Positions 16,208-27,191 of a DNA stretch of 30,598 bases are shown piece by piece. The position numbers were made by a program, and so were the translations under genes. Source of the stretch: Flavobacteriales bacterium (GTDB taxonomy: Bacteria > Bacteroidota > Bacteroidia > Flavobacteriales > PHOS-HE28). Numbering within the stretch: the first letter of the stretch is position 1; the number at the start of each line of letters is the position of its first letter. Below the pieces are notes generated by a model that saw only the letters and a program-made list of their open reading frames with translations, ran no database searches and had not been told where the DNA came from. The stretch spans positions 1 through 30,598 of the forward strand of contig SSGN01000172.1 of assembly GCA_008016945.1 (NCBI GenBank), read 5' to 3'.

Positions 16208-16215
16208 CAAAGGTG
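16208..16215 (-). promoter_or_regulatory. Putative -7 box for the ribD operon
   Basis: The minus strand reads CACCTTTG, one mismatch from TAnnTTTG, 11 bases before the ribD ATG. No FMN-riboswitch-like leader fits in the 65-base gap to prmC. Confidence 0.4.
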
Positions 16216-16240
16216 CATCATCCGACCAGCCCGGCCGGGC

Positions 16241-16248
16241 TACTTTTA
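16241..16248 (+). promoter_or_regulatory. Putative -7 box for the prmC operon
   Basis: TACTTTTA is one mismatch from TAnnTTTG and ends 13 bases before the prmC ATG. Confidence 0.4.
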
Positions 16249-16261
16249 CGCCGTTCACGGA

Positions 16262-17115
16262 ATGCGCGTCTCCACCAACACGGTCGGTTCCCTGCTGGAC
16301 CTCTACCGGGCCGAGCTTGCCCCGCTCTTCGGTGATCCCGAGGCGCGCGCGATCGCACGTACCGTATTCCGTCACGCGTTCGGCTGGGATATGGGCGAGC
16401 TGGAGCTCCGGCGGCCCGCCGCACTGAGCGAGTCGGAGCTACTGAAGGTGTATGCACCGCTCACCCGTCTTCGGAAAGGCGAGCCGCTCCAGTACGTGTT
16501 GGGACATGCTTGGTTCATGGGCATGGAAGTACAGGTGGCGCCGGGTGTGCTGATCCCACGGCCGGAGACCGAGGAGCTTGTCGACCTCATCCGTCAAGAT
16601 GGCCGCACCGCCCAACGGATCATCGATATCGGCACCGGCAGCGGTTGCATCGCACTGGCGCTGAAGCGTCTTTACCCGCGGTCGCAGGTGTGGGCGGTGG
16701 ATGTGTCCGAAGAAGCCCTGGCCATTGCCCGGCGCAACGGCGCAACCCAAGGGTTGGACGTGCAGTGGTCCAAGTTGGACGTGCTCGATGCCACGGCCTC
16801 GCTACCGGACGGACTCGACCTCGTGGTGAGCAATCCCCCTTACGTGCCCCGCTCCGAAGAGCCTGCGCTGGCGGCCCATGTGCGCGGTTACGAACCGCAC
16901 CTGGCGCTCTTCGTGGACGATGTGGATCCGCTGGTGTTCTATCGGGCCATCGCACGCAAGGCTTGGGATGCGTTGGTGCCCGGTGGCGCGCTCTGGTTCG
17001 AAGGGCATCACCATCATGCCGCCGCCGTGGGAGCGATGCTTGTCCGGTCTGGTTATGATACGGTGTCCGTGTTGAACGACCTCAGTGGCTCCTCCCGCTT
17101 CATCCACGCCATCCG

Positions 17116-17119
<4 letters not shown>
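16262..17119 (+). CDS. prmC: Peptide chain release factor N5-glutamine methyltransferase PrmC
   Basis: Methylates the GGQ glutamine of release factors RF1 and RF2 with SAM, which is needed for efficient termination. The 285-residue protein has a helical N-terminal domain (1-75), then GEPLQYVLG and IPRPETEELVD at ~73-108, SAM motif I (IIDIGTGSGCIAL, 120-132), acidic VWAVDVSEEAL and the catalytic NPPY at 191-194. The C-terminal segment FEGHHHHAAAVGAMLV departs from the more usual FFEINE-like text but keeps the Glu. The ATG at 16262 leaves a 65-base divergent gap to ribD. Its stop overlaps the next gene by ATGA. Confidence 0.95.
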
Positions 17120-20325
<3,206 letters not shown>

Positions 20326-20342
20326 GCATACCAACAACGATC

Positions 20343-21236
20343 ATGGACAACCGTTTCCGCGGCCTTGGTGTCGCCCTCGTAACCCCCTTCCGCTCCAACG
20401 GTGGCATCGACTACGCCGGATTGGAGAAGCTCATCGAACACCAGATCACCGGCGGCGTGGATTATGTGGTGAGCATGGGCACCACCGGCGAGAGCGTCAC
20501 CCTCACCAAGGAGGAGAAGAAGCAGTTGCTCGCCACCACCGTGGAGCTGGTGCGCAACCGTGTGCCCGTGGTGCTTGGCGTGGGCGGCAACAACACGGCC
20601 GAGGTCATCGACAGCCTCAACAGCTTCGAGATGGACGGCGTGGACGGCATCCTTAGCGTGAGCCCGTACTACAACAAGCCCACGCAGGAAGGCATCTACC
20701 AGCATTTCAAGGCCATCGCGCAGGCCAGCCTTCGGCCCATCATCCTGTACAACGTGCCCGGCCGTACCGGCAGCAACATGAGCGCCGAGACCACCGTACG
20801 CCTCGCCAAGGACTTCCGCAACGTGGTGGCCATCAAGGAAGCCAGCGGCAACCTCGATCAAATGGGCATGATCCTCAAGCACAAGCCGAAGGATTTCATG
20901 CTCATCAGTGGCGATGATACGCTCACGTTGCCCACCATCGCCATCGGCGGGGTGGGGGTGATCAGTGTGATCGGCAACGCCCTGCCCGCCGAAACGAGCA
21001 GCTTGGTGCATGCCGCGCTGAAGGGCGACCTTGAAACCGCGCGCAGGGAGCATCTGCGTTTGATGGAGATCATCAACCTGCTCTTTGTTGAAGGAAACCC
21101 CGGCGGCATCAAGTACGTGCTGAAGTCGCTCGGTATCTGCGGCGATCACATGCGCCTGCCGTTGGTGAACATCAGCGAGGCCACGGAAAAGAAGCTGTAC
21201 CACGCTTTGGCGGATGCGGAGGTGGTGAAGTTGTGA
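20343..21236 (+). CDS. dapA: 4-hydroxy-tetrahydrodipicolinate synthase DapA
   Basis: Condenses pyruvate with aspartate semialdehyde, the first committed step of the lysine and diaminopimelate pathway. The 297-residue TIM-barrel protein has GTTGES (46-51), Tyr136 in LYNVPGRTG, Arg141, and the Schiff-base Lys165 in VVAIKEASGN. The late block GGVGVISVIGN is also typical. Length and ATG are canonical. The gene lies 17 bases after the DUF6913 gene and ends eight bases before a perfect palindrome at 21245-21285 that may act as its terminator. Confidence 0.98.
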   Translation: MDNRFRGLGVALVTPFRSNGGIDYAGLEKLIEHQITGGVDYVVSMGTTGESVTLTKEEKKQLLATTVELVRNRVPVVLGVGGNNTAEVIDSLNSFEMDGVDGILSVSPYYNKPTQEGIYQHFKAIAQASLRPIILYNVPGRTGSNMSAETTVRLAKDFRNVVAIKEASGNLDQMGMILKHKPKDFMLISGDDTLTLPTIAIGGVGVISVIGNALPAETSSLVHAALKGDLETARREHLRLMEIINLLFVEGNPGGIKYVLKSLGICGDHMRLPLVNISEATEKKLYHALADAEVVKL

Positions 21237-21244
21237 GGAACTTG

Positions 21245-21285
21245 GTGGTAGGAATTTCGCCACGCCGTGGCGAAATTCCTACCAC
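21245..21285. repeat. Palindromic repeat, copy 1
   Basis: A perfect 41-base palindrome with 20-base arms around a central C (21265), core GCCACG-C-CGTGGC. It starts eight bases after the dapA stop and lies between dapA and the convergent beta-barrel gene. Related copies are at 22173-22213 and 23489-23533. Confidence 0.9.
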
Positions 21286-21364
21286 GTACTCTTTCTTCAT
21301 CTGGCGCAGCCAAGGAGAAGAAATGCCCCGCGCACGGGTTGATGCGTGATGACGGAACGCCCGT

Positions 21365-22096
21365 TCACGATCGGTACACGTAGCTCAACATCAGCCCGGC
21401 GCTCCACAGGCGCTCTCCGATCGGGTTGTTGTTGCGTAGGTCAAGAAGACCGTAGCACAACGTGGGTTCGATACGCATCGCCCCCTTGCTGCCCAGATCA
21501 TAGAGCAGGCCGGTGCTTACGGTGGGCGATAGGCTGATGGTCCGGTATCCATCGACCTTCGTGGTCGAGTGTTCTCCAATCACGACCGTGCTGGTGGCTT
21601 TTAGCAGGATGTTCATGCTAATGCCTGCGGTGGTGATCCAACGGAAAGGTCCGTTCCCCAGCGTGAGCGTTCCCCGTACGGGCACATCCAGATAATGGAA
21701 GCTGCGACGAGCGGCCTTCAGGCTGTCATCTGTAGCATGAATGAACCCTCTGCGCGGCACGATTTGATCCCCGAGCGTCAGTTTGGAGACATCGAGTTGC
21801 CAGCCGCGCAACCCATAGCCTACGCCCGCTTCCAGTCCGAGCCGAGCATTGAACGCGTAACCGACAAAGAAGGTGCCTGTGCAGCCAAGTCGGGCCTGCT
21901 CTAATCGGTCACGGTCTTCCGCTATTCGTTCACTGAAGCCATTTCGCTGGTTCAGCTCCAATGCCCGGTAAGCGTGGTCAACGGAACCTTGGATGCCGAT
22001 GTGGAAGCGCGATGAAGCCGCTTTCACGGGTGCGTCCTGCGCATGGCAGATGCCCGCGAACAGGATGGCAGACAGGATGGATGTGCTGCACTTCAT
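21365..22096 (-). CDS. Outer-membrane beta-barrel protein
   Basis: A 243-residue protein with a signal peptide (MKCSTSILSAILFAGICHAQ). The mature part has barrel-like strands: FHIGIQGSVDHAYRAL, CTGTFFVGYAFNARLGLEAGVGYGLRGWQLDV, HYLDVPVRGTLTLGNGPFRWITTAGISMNILL, and a final LMLSYVYR strand. This resembles the PorT/OmpX-like small-barrel proteins of Bacteroidota; the function is unknown. The start at 22096 is chosen over 22213 because the longer frame would be translated palindromic repeat. A full-match TAnnTTTG box lies 15 bases upstream. Palindrome copies 1 and 2 flank the gene at 21245-21285 and 22173-22213. Confidence 0.88.
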   Translation of the reverse strand: MKCSTSILSAILFAGICHAQDAPVKAASSRFHIGIQGSVDHAYRALELNQRNGFSERIAEDRDRLEQARLGCTGTFFVGYAFNARLGLEAGVGYGLRGWQLDVSKLTLGDQIVPRRGFIHATDDSLKAARRSFHYLDVPVRGTLTLGNGPFRWITTAGISMNILLKATSTVVIGEHSTTKVDGYRTISLSPTVSTGLLYDLGSKGAMRIEPTLCYGLLDLRNNNPIGERLWSAGLMLSYVYRS

Positions 22097-22111
22097 GCGA
22101 TCAGGATCGAT

Positions 22112-22119
22112 CAAATATA
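22112..22119 (-). promoter_or_regulatory. -7 promoter box for the beta-barrel gene
   Basis: The minus strand reads TATATTTG, a full match to TAnnTTTG, 15 bases before the ATG at 22096. The -33 region lacks a clear TTG. Confidence 0.55.
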
Positions 22120-22172
22120 GCACGGATGGGAGAGTGGAACAGCCTTGCCCGTGCCATGGAATGCGGCATGGT

Positions 22173-22213
22173 GTGGTGGGAAATTCGCCACGCCGTGGCG
22201 AAATCCCCACCAC
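22173..22213. repeat. Palindromic repeat, copy 2
   Basis: A 41-base palindrome centred on 22193 with two mismatched pairs. It directly abuts the stop codon (22214-22216) of the minus-strand DUF4143 ATPase gene. The central 25 bases match copy 3 closely. Confidence 0.88.
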
Positions 22214-23449
22214 CTACCATTCCCACAAGGCGCTCAACGGTACTGCGTGGATGTCCTTGGCGAAGGGCGTGATGCCCAGCCCCGGATGCAGCAGGATGCC
22301 CCTCAGCCACTTGTCGCCGGCGGTTTCGCGCAGGTGCTTCAACCCGGCCATGTCACTGCTACCCACGGCCATGCCTGCCTTCACCTCGATGCCCACGATC
22401 CGGCCCTTGTTGTCCTCCAGCACCACGTCCACTTCCCGACCGGCCTCGGTGCGGAAGTGATGCAGCTTCACTCGCGTCCTGCTCCAACTGGCGGTCTTCC
22501 GTAGTTCGTTCACCACGAAGGTCTCCAGCAGTGGCCCGAACGACGGGCTGTCCATGATATCGGCCGGTTTGTCGATGCCCGCGAGATTCGCCGCGAAACC
22601 ACTGTCGGCAAGATGCAGCTTGGGCGCTTTCACCAGCCGCTTCCCCCGGTTGCTGTGCCACGCGTTGAGGGGTGTGCTGAGGAAGGTGGCTTCGAGCAGC
22701 GCCATGTACCGGCGCAGGGTGCTGTGGGGTATGTCCAGCGACCGTGAGAGGTCGGCCATGTTCAGCAGGCCGCTGCTCCGCAAGGCCAGCGCGCTGAGCA
22801 GCCGGGGCAGGTCGGTGAGGCCCGTGATGTTGCTGATGTCGCGCACGTCCCGTTGCAGGATGCTGGTGATGTAGGCGCCGTACCACGCATCGCGCCGCGC
22901 GGCGTCCTTCCGGGTCATCACCTCGGGGTAGCCACCGGCGGTGACCAGCGCGGCTACCTTCTTCCGCTCCAGCACGGTGGGGTCCGCCATTCGCGGCCTT
23001 GCCGCGAACACCTTGTCGATGAAGCTGCTCTTCCGGCCCAACAGTTCATCCTGCGCGAAGGGGAACAGCGGGATGATCTCCATCCGCCCGGCCAGCGAAT
23101 CGTCCAGGCGGGGCAGCACCAGCACGTTGGCGCTGCCGGTGAGCAGGAACCGCCCCGGCTTGCGGTCGCGGTCCACGCTGGCCTTGATGGCCCGGAAGAT
23201 GTTGGGCGCGTACTGCACCTCGTCGATCACCGCCAGCTTGCCCAGCCCTTGGATGAACGCGGGCGGGTCGTTCAGCGCAGCCTCCAGCGTGGGGTGATCG
23301 TCCAGCGTGACGTACCGTGCGCCACGCTCCCGCGCGATGGCCTTGGCAAGCGTGGTCTTACCCGTCTGACGCGCGCCGTGCAGCAGCACCACGGGGGTGT
23401 CCTTCAGCGCGATATCCACGGCATATTGGATGTTCCGGGCCTTTTCCAT
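22214..23449 (-). CDS. DUF4143-type AAA ATPase
   Basis: A 411-residue protein of the ATP-binding AAA_14/DUF4143 group. Walker A is GARQTGKT (25-32), Walker B is AVIDEVQ (73-79), and the LTGSANVL sensor block follows. A winged-helix-like region (LSRSLDIPHSTLRRYMALLEATFL) leads into the DUF4143 part. The C-terminal text REVDVVLEDNKGRIVGIEVKAG has the D then E-x-K pattern of a PD-(D/E)XK nuclease-like fold. These proteins are common, patchily distributed accessory genes of unproved function, often linked with mobile DNA. Frames starting upstream (to 23953) read through palindrome copy 3 and are not used; the ATG at 23449 is the first sensible start. Palindromes stand at both ends. Confidence 0.93.
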   Translation of the reverse strand: MEKARNIQYAVDIALKDTPVVLLHGARQTGKTTLAKAIARERGARYVTLDDHPTLEAALNDPPAFIQGLGKLAVIDEVQYAPNIFRAIKASVDRDRKPGRFLLTGSANVLVLPRLDDSLAGRMEIIPLFPFAQDELLGRKSSFIDKVFAARPRMADPTVLERKKVAALVTAGGYPEVMTRKDAARRDAWYGAYITSILQRDVRDISNITGLTDLPRLLSALALRSSGLLNMADLSRSLDIPHSTLRRYMALLEATFLSTPLNAWHSNRGKRLVKAPKLHLADSGFAANLAGIDKPADIMDSPSFGPLLETFVVNELRKTASWSRTRVKLHHFRTEAGREVDVVLEDNKGRIVGIEVKAGMAVGSSDMAGLKHLRETAGDKWLRGILLHPGLGITPFAKDIHAVPLSALWEW

Positions 23450-23488
23450 ATGGCGAATATAGGTGTTGGTGTACGGGAATGTGCCATT

Positions 23489-23533
23489 ACATGGTGGGAA
23501 ATTCGCCACGCCGTGGCGAATTTCCCACCATGT
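23489..23533. repeat. Palindromic repeat, copy 3
   Basis: A perfect 45-base palindrome with 22-base arms around C23511, 39 bases upstream of the DUF4143 ATPase start. Compared with copy 1 both arms differ in matching fashion, so base pairing is kept. Confidence 0.92.
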
Positions 23534-23834
23534 TGATCGAGACACCGCTCGTTCGGCGCTCGGTGGCGATCCATAGCGGTCGATGGTGTCCGGTCCTTCG
23601 CCCCAGGCCGATCCGAGGGACCGGTTGCGCTGCTTTCGGAACAGGCCGCTGGGAGATGGCATGTGGAAGAGGTGCGAGCGGATCGAGCGGCATGGGCATC
23701 TCTGGGGAATATCGGGCAGTGGTATGGGACCGATGGTGATGCGATCGATGGGTTCAGGAGCATGGCCATCGCCACGATCCTTTCGAGGCACACACCTGCA
23801 CCGTATTCCCCGTACATGCCGATCTTCGTGCCGC
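23534..23834. other. Intergenic region without a recognisable gene
   Basis: About 300 bases between palindrome copy 3 and the exonuclease start. Short overlapping frames occur on both strands but none has a signal peptide, motif or plausible start. GATCTTCG at 23821-23828, six bases before the exonuclease ATG, weakly resembles a -7 box. Otherwise I see nothing. Confidence 0.45.
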
Positions 23835-24437
23835 ATGGAGTTCCTCGCCCTTGACTTCGAGACCGCTACCTCGCAGCCCGACAGCCCTTGCGAGCTGGGC
23901 ATCGCCATCGTGCGGGGAGGTGTGGTGCGTGAGGTGCGGAGTTGGCTCATCAAGCCCAGGCAGTGGCCCTACTTCAGCCCGTACAACATCGCTGTGCATG
24001 GCATTCGGCCACAGGACGTGGCCCAGGCCCCGCGATGGGAAGGCATCTGGAGCGAGGTGGCGGATGTGTTGAACGGCCAGACGGTGGTGGCGCACAATGC
24101 GGCGTTCGACATGGCGGTGCTGCGCAGCACCCTCGTCAGCCATGGGTTGCCTTTCCCCACATTCCAGTACTTCTGCAGTGTGAGCATGGCACGGCGCATG
24201 TGGCCCGGACATCGTTCATACGGGCTGAAACCGATGTGCGACCTGCATGGGATCGGGCTGAAGCACCACCGCGCGGGCAACGACGCGGAGGCCACCGCCG
24301 AGCTGGTGCTGCGCGCCACGGATCAACGTCCGTCGTTCGATATCACCCAGTTCCTCCTCGATGCGAAGGTGAAGGTCGGTGCGTTCCATCCCGGTGGTCA
24401 CCGGACACCGGGCGGCAAGGTCACGTCCGCGGCGTAG
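23835..24437 (+). CDS. 3'-5' exonuclease, DnaQ-like DEDDh family
   Basis: A 200-residue exonuclease with the DEDDh metal-binding residues in order: Asp7 and Glu9 in LALDFETA, the Asp of VVAHNAAFDMAVL, and His and Asp in HHRAGNDAEATAEL. This is the stand-alone type related to the DNA polymerase III epsilon subunit (family names vary: DnaQ-like, RNase T/exonuclease), which trims 3' ends of DNA or RNA. There is no BRCT or helicase extension. The last ~30 residues (KVKVGAFHPGGHRTPGGKVTSAA) are basic and probably flexible. The ATG at 23835 matches the family N-terminus. It stands alone, converging with the cytochrome gene only 10 bases downstream. Confidence 0.92.
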   Translation: MEFLALDFETATSQPDSPCELGIAIVRGGVVREVRSWLIKPRQWPYFSPYNIAVHGIRPQDVAQAPRWEGIWSEVADVLNGQTVVAHNAAFDMAVLRSTLVSHGLPFPTFQYFCSVSMARRMWPGHRSYGLKPMCDLHGIGLKHHRAGNDAEATAELVLRATDQRPSFDITQFLLDAKVKVGAFHPGGHRTPGGKVTSAA

Positions 24438-24447
24438 CGCTATGGGA

Positions 24448-24885
24448 TCACTCCGCTGCGATGTACATCTTCTTGATGCGCATCAACGGGCCGGGGCAGT
24501 GTGTGCCGTGGCAGTTCGCACAGCTTTGCACCAGCGCGTTGTACGCCTGCTGCCGTTCGGATCCCTTCACCTTGTATAGCCGCCCCAGCTTGTTCTGGTA
24601 ATCCTTCGCGAAAGTGGGGAAGGTGATCGGGTCGATGTGCATACCCTTGGTGGGCTGGGCCTTTGGCAGACCTTTGAAGGCCTTGGGGTATCGCGGCAGA
24701 TCGTCACCTCGGTTCACTGCGGCCTTCACACTGTCCGCATGGGCGGCCATGGCACGCATCATCAAGGCGAGCTCGCTGGGTGGCGTAAGTTCCTGTGGCG
24801 GGTTCGCTGGTGCTGCCGCACGGAACGCGAAGCCGACGATCACAAGGGCGGTCAGCACCAGGAACGATGTGCGGTGGTGGATCAT
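24448..24885 (-). CDS. Cytochrome c'-like exported heme protein
   Basis: A 145-residue protein with an N-terminal hydrophobic export signal (TSFLVLTALVIVGFAFRAAAPA). A single heme-attachment motif CANCH lies near the C-terminus, followed by GTHCPGPLMRIKKMYI. The preceding helices (ELALMMRAMAAHADSVKAAVNRG and FAKDYQNKLGRLYKVKGSERQQAYNALVQSC) fit a four-helix cytochrome c'-like fold, in which CXXCH is always C-terminal. It is probably periplasmic and could bind NO or carry electrons; no partner is seen. An extra Cys three residues after the motif (CHGTHC) is unusual. The ATG at 24885 is chosen because longer starts add a non-signal N-terminus. Confidence 0.85.
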   Translation of the reverse strand: MIHHRTSFLVLTALVIVGFAFRAAAPANPPQELTPPSELALMMRAMAAHADSVKAAVNRGDDLPRYPKAFKGLPKAQPTKGMHIDPITFPTFAKDYQNKLGRLYKVKGSERQQAYNALVQSCANCHGTHCPGPLMRIKKMYIAAE

Positions 24886-24891
24886 CGCTGA

Positions 24892-24899
24892 CCAAGATA
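24892..24899 (-). promoter_or_regulatory. Putative -7 box for the cytochrome gene
   Basis: The minus strand reads TATCTTGG, one mismatch from TAnnTTTG, six bases before the ATG at 24885. Confidence 0.4.
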
Positions 24900-24915
24900 A
24901 TGCGGTCCTGACACA

Positions 24916-24947
24916 TTGGCCGTGCCGAACGTCAGGTGCGATCTTTG
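24916..24947 (+). promoter_or_regulatory. Putative promoter for the rhomboid gene
   Basis: TTG at 24916-24918 and GATCTTTG at 24940-24947 (one mismatch from TAnnTTTG), spacing 21 bases. The box ends 14 bases before the ATG at 24962. Confidence 0.4.
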
Positions 24948-24961
24948 AGGACCGACGAGCC

Positions 24962-25698
24962 ATGAACGAGGAACCTCACCGTTCTCCGGATCCGAGCGCC
25001 CCACCACGGGAACGGAAGCTGGCCCTTGCTGCGGTACTGCCGGCCCTTGCGGTGTTGTTGCTCTGGTGCGCCTTTCTCCTGGACCAGGGGTTGGAGCTTT
25101 CGCTCTATCGTTTCGGGATCCTGCCACGCACGGTTGATGGGTTGGTGGGCATTCTCGCATCGCCGATGGTCCATGGCGATCTGGATCACCTGTTGAACAA
25201 CTCGATCCCGGCGTTCGTGCTGGGCTGGGCACTGATGTACTTTTTTCCGCACCTGACGGGACGCGTGGTCCTGGGGGCATGGTTGCTGAGCGGCATCTGG
25301 GTGTGGATCAGTGCACGCGGCAATTACCACATCGGCGCCAGCGGGGTGGTCTACGGCATGGCCGCCTTCCTCTCACCAGTGGCATCCTGCGCCAGCAGCG
25401 CATGCTCATGGGTGTGGCGCTGTTGGTGGTGTTCCTCTATGGCAGCATGCTCTGGGGGGTGTTCCCGTTGTTCCCGCGCATCAGCTGGGAAAGCCATTTC
25501 TGGGGCGCCGCCACCGGTGTGGCCATGGCATTCGCCTTCCGCCACATACCGCCAGCGGTCAGCGATCCACGGGAGGTGATATGGGAAGATGAAGGGTTCG
25601 AACCAGAGGAAGGCTTGGGATCACCAGCGCCTGACGAGGAGGATGAACATGGGGGGCGCACATGGCGGAGCAGTAATTCGTGGGAACGGTTCAATTGA
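24962..25698 (+). pseudogene. Rhomboid-family intramembrane serine protease, frameshifted
   Basis: The first part reads from ATG 24962 through several membrane segments to GASGVVYGMAAFL, which contains the rhomboid GxSG with the catalytic Ser, after the TM2 motif HGDLDHLLNNS. Around 25371-25375 the frame shifts by -1; the second frame continues with SGILRQQRMLMGVALLVVFLYGSMLWGVFP and ESHFWGAATGVAMAFAF, containing the catalytic His, and ends at 25698 with an acidic tail. Adding one base after CTCT would restore FLFTSGIL, very like intact rhomboids. All catalytic elements survive, so a recent mutation or a sequencing error is as likely as true decay. An intact protein would be ~245 residues in the inner membrane. 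Confidence 0.85.
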
Positions 25699-26144
25699 GA
25701 CGTTGGCCCATTGGTGGAGCCTGTAGGCCTGCGGACCACCACGGGGCGTGATGGACGCGAGCGTCCATGATGCACGGCGCAGGAAAGGCCCTCGTTCCCG
25801 AGATGGGGGGGCGTTGGGGCGGCAACGAAGCGTTGACCATTGCGATGGTGACAAGGACCTGCCTCCTTGTTATACCATTTGGACATTCAATAGCGGCCGA
25901 AGATGCGCGGCCATCATTCACAGGCCGGTACGGTAGACCAGTTGTGGAGCGGAGCCAGGGAACAGGTCTCCGGTGATGGCACGAGGGAACAGGACATGTC
26001 GATCGGCTGGTTTGGGAGGTCTATGCGGCATACCACGTTCTCATTCGGTTCGCGGCCTGAGTACGGAGCTGGGCCTGATCCATCATGCGGGTCGAATGAC
26101 GCGGAGGGATGATCGAGTATCGTTGTCCGCTGGAACAAGTGGGG
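25699..26144. other. Intergenic region with hairpins and diverged repeat
   Basis: A 446-base gap between the convergent rhomboid and LamG genes. It has an inverted repeat at 25751-25768 (8-base arms, 2-base centre) and a hairpin at 25851-25870 (ACAAGGA/TCCTTGT, loop six), either of which could end rhomboid transcription. Repeat copy A fills 25872-26010. No gene is supported. Confidence 0.6.
25872..26010. repeat. Diverged intergenic repeat, copy A
   Basis: Shares with 28523-28701 an opening block of ~36 bases with four differences (ATACCA..TGGAC.TTCAA.AGCGGCC, then GAAGATGCG), later GTAGACC, a 13-base identity GGAACAGGTCTCC, and CGATCGGC. Copy A lacks about 40 bases found in copy B. Confidence 0.75.
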
Positions 26145-27080
26145 CTATTGCGCCATCACAGGCCAGCTACCATGGCTGTGGGCGCCGCGCACGTGCACCA
26201 GGTACAAGCCGGGGGGCACACGATTCAGGTCTATGCCGTTGGTGAGGTCGGTGCTCTCCAGGGGGCGTACCATTCTGCCGGAAGCATCCAGGAGCAGGCC
26301 GTGGCTCCATGGGCCATGTGGGATCAGCAGGCGACCATCGGGCAGAAGACGCGGCGATGCTCCTGGTCCGCTGGTGGCGATGTCGTCGCCCAACAGGATG
26401 TCGACCACGTCCTGCTGTGACAGACCACGATCGAACAGGCGGACATCATCCACCCAGCCGCTGAAGGGGGCGTTGCCGGTGCTGAGCGCGGCAATGGATG
26501 CGGGCGCTTGCGGATGGAAGCCCATGGCACCAGCTGCCGCAGTCTCCGCCATGAGGGCCCCGTTCAGGTAGATGCGCATGGTGCTGCCATCGAAGCTACC
26601 CACCACATGGTACCATGCACCACCGAAGATGGAGGATGGTGAGGTGCTGAGTTCGGTGGTGGAAGGGCCGGTGCGTAGTCTGAAGCGCAATACGCTCCCG
26701 CTCACCAAGGCCATGGACCAGATGTGGTCCTGCGCGGTGGTGCCCACGGTCTTGGCCAGTAGCGTGCGCTCCATCCCGGTGACGAGATCGGGTTTCACCC
26801 ACAACGAAAGGCTGAATCCGGGCCCACCGGTGGTGATCTCACAGGGCCCGAGGATGATCCGGTCGTCGACCCCATCGAATCGGCAGGCGCCGCCGTGGTG
26901 TCCGCCACCCGGTGCCCAGGTGGCGCCACCTTGCAGGATCCCCGTTGCGTTCGTATAGGCCTCGTGGGTCGTGGTACCGCTGGTTTCGTTCAACGGCCAG
27001 AGGAACACCGGGCTGGGTTGTGCGAGCGCAAGTCGCGTGGAGAGGAGAAGGGTGAAGGGCAGGAGTGCGCGTGTGGCCAT
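26145..27080 (-). CDS. Secreted LamG-domain protein with T9SS sorting domain
   Basis: A 311-residue protein with a signal peptide (MATRALLPFTLLLSTRLALAQ). Residues ~22-225 form a LamG/concanavalin-like jelly roll: FLWPLNETSGTTTHEAYTN, ACRFDGVDDRIILG, FSLSLWVKPD, WYHVVGSFDGSTMRIYLNGALMAE and GWVDDVRLFDRGLSQQDVVDIL, typical of LamG_3 proteins. The last ~60 residues (GLLLDASGRMVRPLES through LNRVPPGLYLVHVRG) are a T9SS type A sorting domain. It is therefore expected on the cell surface, probably binding carbohydrate or other ligands. The start is taken at the ATG immediately before the signal sequence; longer frames add a polar N-terminus. Confidence 0.9.
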   Translation of the reverse strand: MATRALLPFTLLLSTRLALAQPSPVFLWPLNETSGTTTHEAYTNATGILQGGATWAPGGGHHGGACRFDGVDDRIILGPCEITTGGPGFSLSLWVKPDLVTGMERTLLAKTVGTTAQDHIWSMALVSGSVLRFRLRTGPSTTELSTSPSSIFGGAWYHVVGSFDGSTMRIYLNGALMAETAAAGAMGFHPQAPASIAALSTGNAPFSGWVDDVRLFDRGLSQQDVVDILLGDDIATSGPGASPRLLPDGRLLIPHGPWSHGLLLDASGRMVRPLESTDLTNGIDLNRVPPGLYLVHVRGAHSHGSWPVMAQ

Positions 27081-27191
27081 GCTGCGAGCTTGTTGGGTTG
27101 CGCTCGCGATACGGACCTGCGATGGTGCAGGGTTCCCCTTGATCGACGGGGAGGGATCCACGCTCGATGGATCGGTCGGCAGGTACGCCGA

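Noticed and set aside
21245..23533. CRISPR array
   Set aside because: The three palindromes are separated by whole genes rather than regular spacers, and no cas gene is present.
22214..23953. 579-codon open frame covering the ATPase gene and 500 bases upstream
   Set aside because: The N-terminal extension translates palindrome copy 3 and intergenic DNA; family similarity begins at the ATG at 23449.
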